Part shown: in pieces, positions 57,266 through 64,000 of the stretch
Layout: every line of letters begins with the position of its first letter
Numbering within the stretch: position 1 is the stretch's first letter
Program-made: the position numbers and the translations under genes
DNA from: Microbacterium sp. EST19A
GTDB lineage: Bacteria > Actinomycetota > Actinomycetes > Actinomycetales > Microbacteriaceae
Length of the DNA: 64,000 nucleotides
Assembly: GCF_019969685.1 (NCBI RefSeq)
Contig: NZ_JAHXYZ010000002.1
Coordinates: 868,001 to 932,000 of the forward strand
Direction: 5' to 3'
The notes under the pieces: generated by a model
What the model was told of the DNA's origin: nothing
Seen by the model: only the letters and a program-made list of their open reading frames with translations
The model's database searches: none

Positions 57266-58336
57266 TCAGTCGCCTGTGGGGTTCCCGTCGGCATCCCAGT
57301 TCCCGGCGACCTTCTTGCTCGGCTGCACGCGGGGCGGCTCACCGGGCATCTTGGGGAACTCCGGCGGGAACGACAGCTCGCCGAGGCCCTTCTCCTTGTC
57401 GCGCTCCCACCACTCGAGCAGCGTGTCGATGCGACCCGGCGACTTCTGCATCTCGGCCCACGGATCGCCGATGTCCGCGAGGCGCTGGGGGATGCTGCGC
57501 ACGGTGAACACCGTCGGATCGAGCCCGTCCAGCTCATCCCACAGCACCGGCGTCGACACCGTCGCGCCGGGAAGGGCACGCGGACTGTAGGCGCCTGCCA
57601 TGGTGCGGTCCCTGTTGGCCTGGTTGAAGTCGACGAAGATCCGCTCCCCGCGCTCCTCCTTCCACCAGTTCATGGTCACCTGCTCCGGCATCCGGCGCTC
57701 CAGCTCCCGCCCGGCCGCGATCACCGCGTGCCGCACGTCGAGGAACTCGTGGGTCGGCTCGATGGGCGCGAAGATGTGCAGCCCCCGGTTGCCGCTGGTC
57801 TTCGCGAACGCCTCGAGGCCCGCTTCCCTCAGCACTTCGCGGAGCGTGTGCGCGGCGGTCACGGCATCCGCGAAGTCCGTGCCCGGTTGCGGGTCGAGAT
57901 CGATGCGCAGCTCGACCGGGTTGTCGGGGTCGGTCGCGAGCGACGCCCAGGGGTGGAACACGATCGTGTTCATCTGCACGGACCACACGATCGCGCTGGT
58001 CCTGTTGAGGACGATCTGCGGATGCTGACGCCCGCTGTTGTACGTCATCATCTCGGCATCGACGAAGTCGGGAGTGCCCTTCGGCGGGTTCTTCGAGAAG
58101 AACCCCTCCTTCCGCGGCTTCCCCGCCGCTTCGATGCCGTCGCGGAAGCGTTCGAGAGAGACGGCCCTGTTGCCGTTCGCGGAGAGGAACGGCGTCGAGA
58201 CGAGCTGCACGTACTCGGCGAGCTCCGCCTTGGTGATGCCGAGGTCCGGCCACACCACACGGTTCGGGCTGGAGAGCACGACCTCGCGCTCTCCATCGGA
58301 ATCGGCGACGGTCAGGGTCACACGTTCGGAGGCCAT
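57266..58336 (-). CDS. Stand-alone LigD-type (archaeo-eukaryotic primase family) DNA repair polymerase
   Basis: 356 residues, the complete LigD polymerase domain without ligase or nuclease parts. Visible sites: RVVWPDLGITKAELAEYV near 26-43, the catalytic acidic pair in LRIDLDPQPGTDF near 144-156, TSGNRGLHIFAPI near 179-191, and the later FVDFNQANRDRTMAGAYSPRA with the third acidic residue. It can add NTPs or dNTPs at short gaps and breaks. It pairs with ligC in convergent orientation; no Ku gene is in the window. TAGGGT six bases before the ATG implies a leaderless mRNA. Confidence 0.92.
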   Translation of the reverse strand: MASERVTLTVADSDGEREVVLSSPNRVVWPDLGITKAELAEYVQLVSTPFLSANGNRAVSLERFRDGIEAAGKPRKEGFFSKNPPKGTPDFVDAEMMTYNSGRQHPQIVLNRTSAIVWSVQMNTIVFHPWASLATDPDNPVELRIDLDPQPGTDFADAVTAAHTLREVLREAGLEAFAKTSGNRGLHIFAPIEPTHEFLDVRHAVIAAGRELERRMPEQVTMNWWKEERGERIFVDFNQANRDRTMAGAYSPRALPGATVSTPVLWDELDGLDPTVFTVRSIPQRLADIGDPWAEMQKSPGRIDTLLEWWERDKEKGLGELSFPPEFPKMPGEPPRVQPSKKVAGNWDADGNPTGD

Positions 58337-58342
58337 GCTCCG

Positions 58343-58348
58343 ACCCTA
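58343..58348 (-). promoter_or_regulatory. -10 element of a leaderless promoter (repair polymerase)
   Basis: Complement reads TAGGGT, six bases from the ATG at 58336 on the minus strand; no purine-rich ribosome-binding site is available. Confidence 0.5.
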
Positions 58349-58379
58349 GAGCGCCGACCGATCCCGCGGAAGCCTGCGC

Positions 58380-59549
58380 TCAGTCGCCGAGATCGACGGC
58401 GAGCACGAGGACCGGCGCGAGGGCGTCTCGCTCGACGACGATCGATGGACCGGCGGAGTCGACGATCACACCCGCCATCTCCTCATGGCTCGAGAGCACC
58501 TTCGCGAGCTGCTCCGGTTCGAACGGGAGCGGCCTGTCGCCCCGGCCGAGCGCGATGACCTCGAGCGGATGGGAGAAGAGCTGCAGGAAGCGTCGGCCAT
58601 CGGCCGTCTGCGCCTCGGCGATGCCGGCCTGTCCGGTGCCGCCGCCGTCGTTCACGGCCACCCACATCTTCTTCTTGGCGAGAGCCTCGCCGACCTTGAC
58701 GGTCGAGTCCTGCTCGCGGGGCGCCGCGAGGAGAGACTTCACGGTCATGTCGACGTCGGCCTGGTCGAGCGTCTTCTGCAGCAGTTCGGTCGGGAAGACG
58801 ACCCGGTGCGGCGCCGACGCGTTGTCGACGATGAGACCCGCGAAGTCACCGGAGACGACCTGCTGCAGCACCGAGGTGACGGGCTGCGCGACCGCGGAGG
58901 TGGCGGTCGGATCCTCTTCGAGCTTCACCGAGTCGCGGACGGCGGCGGCGGAGCTGAACGCGAGCATGAACTGACGCTCGGCATCGCGGACGACGGCGAC
59001 CGCCAACGGCGTACCCTCGCTGATCTGGGTGCGGGCGTCACCGATCACCCGGATGTACAGGTGCCCCTGCAGGGCCTGGCGCATCACTCCGAGCAGCTGG
59101 TCGTTCGTGGCACCCGCCTCGACCTCTTTGAGCGCCTCGCGCAGCAGCACGTTGTCCTTCATGCCCGCGATGGTCTCGGTCTGCTCGGGCGGCAGCATCG
59201 GGGCCAGCGGGAGCCTCCGGTCTGTCGCGATGGCGGCCTGCGGGGCAGGCGACGGCGGCGTGGGAAGACCGGATGGCGTGACCGGACGATCTGCGGATGC
59301 TGCGCCGTCAGGTTGCGGTTCGGTGGCGGGCAGCGCGACCTCGGGTCCGGCTGCGGCGCCGACACCCCGGAAGGCCTGCACGGAGATGCCGATGGACGGA
59401 GCCTCGACGACCGGCTCAGCCGGCGCGGTCTCGGCGGGCGCCGTCTCGGCGTCGGCCGCGGCCGTGCTGCTCGAGTCGACGTCAGGGACGTCAGCTGCGG
59501 GGGCGACGGCGTCGTCGCTGGACTTCTTGCGGCGGGAGAAGAGGGCCAT
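58380..59549 (-). CDS. SseB-like protein
   Basis: 389 residues from the ATG at 59549. The first 110 residues are low-complexity Ala/Pro/Ser/Glu. Two SseB N-terminal-like regions follow (about 130-260 and 265-389). They include PLAVAVVRDAERQFMLAFSSAAAVRD and FLQLFSHPLEVIALGRGDRPLPFEPEQLAKVL, each with the strand pattern of that family. No enzyme motif is known for the family. TAGGCT lies seven bases upstream of the ATG (59557-59562 on the complement), so the mRNA may be leaderless. It stands alone between pcrA and the repair polymerase, all on the minus strand. Confidence 0.8.
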   Translation of the reverse strand: MALFSRRKKSSDDAVAPAADVPDVDSSSTAAADAETAPAETAPAEPVVEAPSIGISVQAFRGVGAAAGPEVALPATEPQPDGAASADRPVTPSGLPTPPSPAPQAAIATDRRLPLAPMLPPEQTETIAGMKDNVLLREALKEVEAGATNDQLLGVMRQALQGHLYIRVIGDARTQISEGTPLAVAVVRDAERQFMLAFSSAAAVRDSVKLEEDPTATSAVAQPVTSVLQQVVSGDFAGLIVDNASAPHRVVFPTELLQKTLDQADVDMTVKSLLAAPREQDSTVKVGEALAKKKMWVAVNDGGGTGQAGIAEAQTADGRRFLQLFSHPLEVIALGRGDRPLPFEPEQLAKVLSSHEEMAGVIVDSAGPSIVVERDALAPVLVLAVDLGD

Positions 59550-59556
59550 ATGAGCC

Positions 59557-59562
59557 AGCCTA
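59557..59562 (-). promoter_or_regulatory. -10 element of a leaderless promoter (SseB-like gene)
   Basis: Complement reads TAGGCT, seven bases from the ATG at 59549. Confidence 0.45.
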
Positions 59563-59577
59563 ACCCGCTCGCGAGAA

Positions 59578-62043
59578 CTAGATCTTCTCGATCGGCGCGA
59601 CCTTGATGAGGAGCTTCTTCTGCCCCGCGGTGTCGAAGCGCACGTGCGCGATGCGCTTCGCACCCTCGCCGGTCACCGCATCGACGCGCCCTTCGCCGAA
59701 GTCGACGTGCCGGATGCGATCGCCGGCCGTGAGCTCGAGATCGCCGTTGTCGCGCATCTTGGCCGTGACGCGGTTCGGGAACTTGTCCATCGCGGTCGAC
59801 AGCGGCTTGAGCGACTCCCTGCCGGGCAGCGCCTTGACGGCGAAGCGGTCGCCGGACCCGGAGCCCGAGCCGCCGAACCCGCCGCCGCGACGCGCGTTCA
59901 GTGCCCGCGACTGCATGCCGCCGCGCGAGTTGACGTCGCCCGGCGACTGCCGCCAGTCGATGAGTGCGGCGGGGATCTCCTGCAGGAATCGGCTGGGCAT
60001 GGCCACCGTGACCTCGCCGAACTGCGCCCTGGTCATCGCGAGCGACAGGTGGAGCCGCTTGCGGGCACGGGTGATGCCGACGTAGAACAGCCGACGCTCC
60101 TCCTGCGGGCCACCGGGCTCTCCCGCCGAGATGCGGTGCGGGATGAGGTCTTCCTCGACACCCGTGACGAACACGGCGTCGTACTCCAGACCCTTCGCCG
60201 TGTGCATCGTCATCAGCGAGACCGTGCCGGACTCGTCGTCGAGGTCGTCGGCATCCGACACGAGCGCGACCTCGGTGAGGAAGTCGACGATCGTGCCTTC
60301 GGGGTTGTTGCGCGCGAAATCGCGGGCGACGGCGACGAACTCGTCGAGGTTCTCGACGCGCGCCTCGTCCTGCGGGTCGCGGCTCGCGCGGAGCGAGTCG
60401 AGGTAGCCGCTCTTGGACAGCAGCAGGCTCAGGCCGTCGGCGACCGTGGTGGGCGGGGGAAGCTCGCCGGACGCCGGGAGCATGATCGCCGTCGCCTCGG
60501 CCAGCACAGCGTCGAGGTGCGCGATCGCGCCTTGGATCTTCGGGCCGAAGCCGAGCTGCGCCGAGTTCGCCAGGGCGTCGCGGAAGCTGATGTCGTGCTC
60601 TTCCGCGAAGCGCGCGATCGCGGTCTCGGTGACGTCGCCGATGCCGCGGCGCGGCTTGTTGAGGATGCGGCGCACCGACATCTCGTCGGCCGGGTTCGCG
60701 ACCGCCACGAGATACGCCAGCGCGTCTTTGATCTCGGCGCGCTCGTAGAACTTCGTGCCGCCCATGATCTTGTACGGCACGGCCGAGCGGATGAAGATCT
60801 CCTCCAGCGCACGGGACTGCGAGTTGGTGCGGTAGAACACGGCCATCTCGGAGTACGGCATGCCCGCCCGGCGCAGCACCTCGATCTCGTCGGCCACGAA
60901 CTGCGCCTCGTCGTGCTGCGAGTAGCCGGTGAAGCCGATGATGGCGTCGCCGTCGCCCTTGTCGCTCCAGAGCTTCTTGTCTTTACGGTCGAAGTTGTTG
61001 CCGATGACGGCGTTCGCGGCGGACAGGATGTTCTGCGTCGACCGATAGTTCTGCTCGAGCAACACCACCCGTGCACCCGGGAAGTCGCGCTCGAACTCGC
61101 TGATGTTGCGGATGTCGGCACCGCGGAAGGCGTAGATCGACTGATCGGAGTCGCCGACCACGGTGAGCGACGCTCCCGCTTCGTCCGATCCCGCGGTGGG
61201 CTCGGGCTCGAAGATCATCATGCCGTTCGAGGCATACGGGTCTGCGCCCGCACCGGACACCGGTCGGGTGAGCTCGTGGATCAGCGCGTACTGGGCATGG
61301 TTCGTGTCCTGGTACTCGTCGACGAGGATGTGCCGGAATCGGCGACGGTACGTGTCGGCGACCTGCGGGAAGGCCCGGAACAGGTACACGGTCTGCCCGA
61401 TGAGGTCGTCGAAGTCGAAGGCATTCGCCTTCCGCAGCTGGCGCTGGTAGTCGGCGAAGAGCTCGACGAATTTGCGCTCCACCGGGTCGCTCATGTTGGC
61501 CTGGCGCGCGTAGGACTCGGCATCGGACAGCTCGTTCTTGAGCTTCGAGATGCGCCCCATCACCGAGGCCGGGGTGAGTCCGTAGGCGTCGGCCTCGTGC
61601 TCTTTCACCAACCGCTTGAGGAGCGCGCGGGTGTCACCCGAGTCGTAGATCGTGAACGACTTCGTGAAGCCGAACTGCTCGGCCTCCCGACGCAGGATGC
61701 GCACGCACGCGGAGTGGAAGGTCGAGATCCACATGCCGCGGGCCGCGTCGCCGATGAGGGCTCCGACGCGCTCGCGCATCTCGCCGGCGGCCTTGTTGGT
61801 GAAGGTGATCGCGAGGATCTGGCTCGGCCAGGCCTCGCGCCCGCGCAACAGCGAGGCGATGCGACGGGTGAGCACGCTCGTCTTGCCCGATCCGGCGCCC
61901 GCGACGATGAGCAGCGCGGGTCCGCGATAGGTGACGGCGGCGAGCTGCTGCGGGTTGAGTCCGGCGAGGAGATCGTCTTGCTCCTCGGCCCCTGGGGAGC
62001 GAGGACCGACGGTTCCGGGAACGATGAGAGGGGCTTCGGTCAT
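59578..62043 (-). CDS. pcrA: ATP-dependent DNA helicase PcrA (UvrD family)
   Basis: 821 residues, complete SF1A helicase. Q motif LNPQQLAAV, Walker A VAGAGSGKTSVL near 47-58, AITFTNKAAGEMRERV, Walker B LVDEYQDTNHAQY, VVGDSDQSIYAFRGA, LEQNYRSTQNIL, TMHTAKGLEYDAVFVTGVEE and VGITRARKRLHL are all intact. The C-terminal HVDFGEGRV...HVRFDTAGQKKLLIKVAPIEKI is the Tudor-like domain that contacts RNA polymerase in PcrA/UvrD. The enzyme unwinds 3'-5' in repair and in removing stalled complexes. The Gly/Arg-rich linker (about 715-735) is normal. TAGACT lies nine bases upstream of the ATG with AAGG between. Confidence 0.96.
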   Translation of the reverse strand: MTEAPLIVPGTVGPRSPGAEEQDDLLAGLNPQQLAAVTYRGPALLIVAGAGSGKTSVLTRRIASLLRGREAWPSQILAITFTNKAAGEMRERVGALIGDAARGMWISTFHSACVRILRREAEQFGFTKSFTIYDSGDTRALLKRLVKEHEADAYGLTPASVMGRISKLKNELSDAESYARQANMSDPVERKFVELFADYQRQLRKANAFDFDDLIGQTVYLFRAFPQVADTYRRRFRHILVDEYQDTNHAQYALIHELTRPVSGAGADPYASNGMMIFEPEPTAGSDEAGASLTVVGDSDQSIYAFRGADIRNISEFERDFPGARVVLLEQNYRSTQNILSAANAVIGNNFDRKDKKLWSDKGDGDAIIGFTGYSQHDEAQFVADEIEVLRRAGMPYSEMAVFYRTNSQSRALEEIFIRSAVPYKIMGGTKFYERAEIKDALAYLVAVANPADEMSVRRILNKPRRGIGDVTETAIARFAEEHDISFRDALANSAQLGFGPKIQGAIAHLDAVLAEATAIMLPASGELPPPTTVADGLSLLLSKSGYLDSLRASRDPQDEARVENLDEFVAVARDFARNNPEGTIVDFLTEVALVSDADDLDDESGTVSLMTMHTAKGLEYDAVFVTGVEEDLIPHRISAGEPGGPQEERRLFYVGITRARKRLHLSLAMTRAQFGEVTVAMPSRFLQEIPAALIDWRQSPGDVNSRGGMQSRALNARRGGGFGGSGSGSGDRFAVKALPGRESLKPLSTAMDKFPNRVTAKMRDNGDLELTAGDRIRHVDFGEGRVDAVTGEGAKRIAHVRFDTAGQKKLLIKVAPIEKI

Positions 62044-62089
62044 GGCCTTATGAGTCTAGGCGGCGCCTCCGACACAAGGTGCCGGGTAC

Positions 62090-62150
62090 CTTCGAATCGC
62101 GCACCTGGTCGACTTTCGGTCCGGAAAGCGACCAGGTGCGCGATTCGAAG
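62090..62150. terminator. 21-bp perfect inverted repeat between the surface protein gene and pcrA
   Basis: Arms of 21 bases (62090-62110, beginning CTTCGAATCGCGCACC, and 62130-62150) are perfectly complementary. The 19-base centre folds further as CTTTC/GAAAG (62113-62117 with 62124-62128). It starts 17 bases after the surface-protein stop on the minus strand and probably ends that transcript; it could also be an operator. Confidence 0.65.
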
Positions 62151-62166
62151 AGGGGTGGGGCCGCCC

Positions 62167-64000
62167 TCAGGCCGTGCGCCGACGGCGCCCCACGGCGATG
62201 GCTCCTGCTGCCAGGAGCATCAGCGCCAGTGCGATCGCCGCGACGGGCAGGTCGGCCCCGGTGGCCGCGAGGCCGCCGGCGCTCGCCGTCACCCGGATGT
62301 CCGCCCAGCCGAGCAGCGTGCCGTCGGCGGCGTACACCGCGATCCGGTGGGCGCCGAGTGCGGCGTCGGTGGGGATCGTGACGGTGATGGCGCCCGATGC
62401 CGTGAGCGTGCCCGTCGCGAGGCGCACCGGGTCGGAGTACATCCAGACCGTGGCATCCGCTCCGGAGTGCTCCTCCCCGACCGTGACCGTGACCTCCTGC
62501 CCGCGAGCCGCGACGGCGGGGTCGACCGTCGCACCACCGCGGTTGTCGTCGGTCAGGCCGGTGCCGGGCAGCGGCGGGGTCTCACCGCCGGGGTTCTCCC
62601 CACCCGGGTTCTCGCCGTCGACGCCCGGCAGCGTGCCGGTGCGCAGCGCCTCCGAGGCGAAGCCGTCGGCGAACCACCACACCGGACGCTGTCCGTCGAC
62701 CGACAGCGAGGCCGGCGCGGTGGCGAAGCCCTCGTTGTTGATGTCGGGCATGCCGGCCGGACGCGCGTAGTGCACGATGCCCGGCGTCGCGGTGCCGTTC
62801 AGCGTGATCTCGGCCGAGCGCCCCTGGCATCCGTCGTCGCAGACCGCCCAGAGCGTGTTCCGCACGGTGTCGTAGTCCAGCGCCATGACGCCGGCGAGAC
62901 CCGGAGCGATCTCCGACACGAGCGTCGCGGTGCCGTCGGACGCCAGCGAGAAGGCGTAGACGTGTCCGTTGTCCTCGACGGCGACGAAGAACAGCCCGTC
63001 GCCGTGACCGGAGTAGTCCGTCGGGTCGTACGCCGCGCCGGTGTTGTCGTCGAAGAGCTTCCCCGCGAGCGCCGAGTCCGGCACCCACTGGACGGCTTCC
63101 ATGCCGAGGTTCGCACCCACAGCAGGGAGCAGGGCCGTCAGGTCCCACTCCTGCTCGGCGACGAGGTCGCCGACCGCGGAATCCGGGTCCACCTTCAGCA
63201 CGACGTTCTGGTTCACGCCCTTCGCGCTGTTGTCGCGCTCGGAGGCGACGTAGACGCTGCCCGCGCCGTCGACCGTGATGCCCTCGGTGTCGGGGCCCGC
63301 GGCACCCGGGTTCGCGGCATCCTTCTGGAACCGCACCCGCTTGCCCTCGTCCCAGCCGTCGGCCTTCTGGACGGAACCATCCGCGTGCGCCTCGAGCTTC
63401 CAGATGCGTCCCTCGCCGTTGTCGACGGCCCAGAGGAACGCGCCGTCCGCGGTCTCCTGCACGTCGAGGCCCGAGCTGTCCTCGAGGAACGTCGGGATGC
63501 CGTCGAGCACGCGCACGTCGGCGGAGCCCGGCCACGGCGACACGGTCACCTCGCCGGCGCAGACGTTCGCGGCGCCCTTCGTGGATCCGGCCGTGACCGC
63601 GAAGACGCCGGTGGCGTCGGGGCAGCGGCCCCACGTCGTCGCGGCGTGTCCTTCGCCCCACGTGGTCTCGTCGATCAGCAGCTCGCCGTCGAACAGTCGC
63701 ACGGAGTCGCCGCCGCCGAGGCCGAAGCCCAGCGGTTCGCGCTCGATGACGAGGTATCCGCCGGCGTCGATCGTCGTGCCGGCCGGAATCGTGTAGGCGT
63801 GCGTGTCGTCGTCGTCCTTCACGACGATGCCCGACACGTCGAGAGCGGCGGTCGTCGGGTTCACGAGCTCGATCCAGTCGTCCGGCGATCCGCCGTTGGA
63901 CTCGACCTCGTTGATGCGCACCGGGTTTCCGCAGGCATTGCGCAGGCCCTTGGTCGAGACGGCGAGATCGGCGAACTCACCCGTGCCGTCGGCGCAGCGC
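62167..64000 (-). CDS. Sortase-anchored surface protein with lamin-tail domains and a propeller-like domain (partial, N-terminus off the right edge)
   Basis: The frame is open across the right edge; at least 610 residues are visible. The edge segment STKGLRNACGNP matches STKGAANVCAG about 100 residues later, showing at least two lamin-tail (LTD) repeats; the second is RINEVESNGGSPDDWIELVNP. A domain of about 270 residues follows with SdiA-regulated/esterase-like propeller strands (GLDVQETADGAFLWAVDNGEGRIWKLE, DTEGITVDGAGSVYVASE). Next come a Pro/Gly linker, an Ig-like domain and a cell-wall sorting signal: LAATG, hydrophobic helix, RRRRTA. LAxTG is the sortase E class signal of actinobacteria. 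Function is unknown; phosphatase, nuclease or adhesion roles occur among LTD proteins. Confidence 0.82.
   Translation of the reverse strand, partial: RCADGTGEFADLAVSTKGLRNACGNPVRINEVESNGGSPDDWIELVNPTTAALDVSGIVVKDDDDTHAYTIPAGTTIDAGGYLVIEREPLGFGLGGGDSVRLFDGELLIDETTWGEGHAATTWGRCPDATGVFAVTAGSTKGAANVCAGEVTVSPWPGSADVRVLDGIPTFLEDSSGLDVQETADGAFLWAVDNGEGRIWKLEAHADGSVQKADGWDEGKRVRFQKDAANPGAAGPDTEGITVDGAGSVYVASERDNSAKGVNQNVVLKVDPDSAVGDLVAEQEWDLTALLPAVGANLGMEAVQWVPDSALAGKLFDDNTGAAYDPTDYSGHGDGLFFVAVEDNGHVYAFSLASDGTATLVSEIAPGLAGVMALDYDTVRNTLWAVCDDGCQGRSAEITLNGTATPGIVHYARPAGMPDINNEGFATAPASLSVDGQRPVWWFADGFASEALRTGTLPGVDGENPGGENPGGETPPLPGTGLTDDNRGGATVDPAVAARGQEVTVTVGEEHSGADATVWMYSDPVRLATGTLTASGAITVTIPTDAALGAHRIAVYAADGTLLGWADIRVTASAGGLAATGADLPVAAIALALMLLAAGAIAVGRRRRTA

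Overview
The window is GC-rich, almost gap-free bacterial DNA, with GTG/TTG starts next to ATG and many genes that overlap by 1-10 bases. Gene content points to an actinobacterium of the Microbacteriaceae, most likely a Microbacterium-like genome. Supporting features are a monomeric NADP-isocitrate dehydrogenase, the sucCD / PerM-type membrane protein / purN / purH neighbourhood, an Ada-AlkA fusion, a stand-alone LigD-type polymerase with a LigC-type ligase, a PcrA helicase, and a surface protein ending in a sortase-E-like LAATG signal. The genus call is inference. No rRNA, tRNA, CRISPR array, phage or insertion sequence was seen.

Layout. 1-9.0 kb: N-acetylglucosamine use (nagA; then nagB, a ROK sugar kinase and a ROK repressor on the minus strand) around an ECF sigma factor fused to a zinc anti-sigma-like, membrane-spanning extension, a small YrdB-like membrane protein, a GlcD-type FAD oxidase and a Nudix hydrolase. 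9.1-14 kb: one reading frame joining an N-acyl-D-amino-acid deacylase to a GH20 hexosaminidase, a PLP amino acid deaminase, and a divergent RidA. This looks like a route that clips amino sugars and N-acyl-D-amino acids and detoxifies the imine product. 14-18.5 kb: an L,D-transpeptidase, monomeric Icd and a GNAT acetyltransferase. 18.6-27.8 kb: a LacI-controlled glycoside locus (binding protein, two permeases, GH31 alpha-xylosidase, GH1 beta-glucosidase) that fits xyloglucan-type oligosaccharides, then a second LacI regulator. 27.8-33.2 kb: two small unknown proteins, a repeat-rich spacer, a heterodimeric ABC exporter and a 21-codon leader ORF. 33.3-36.4 kb: dipeptidase, Ogt and Ada-AlkA.

36.6-46.2 kb: purH, purN, a PerM-type protein and sucCD on the minus strand. 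They are split by an inserted group (purine permease, homocysteine methyltransferase family, VOC protein, TetR). 46.4-52.2 kb: an xdhC / FAD subunit / fused 2Fe-2S-molybdenum subunit / MobA-like operon behind a good promoter and a roughly 150-nt leader with competing hairpins. 52.2-58.3 kb: TetR and an acyl-CoA dehydrogenase with a clear operator between them, an unknown Cys-rich protein, a phytoene-dehydrogenase-like FAD enzyme, and the LigC / polymerase repair pair. 58.4-64 kb: an SseB-like protein, PcrA, and the C-terminal part of a large lamin-tail, propeller, LAATG surface protein that runs off the right edge.

Two themes run across the window. Many starts carry a TAnnnT -10 element exactly six bases upstream and no ribosome-binding site, so leaderless mRNAs appear common. 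Several spacers hold long perfect or nested palindromes, including two REP-like elements sharing the unit TTCTGCGGCCAC. All functional calls were made by reading the translated sequence; no database search was run.
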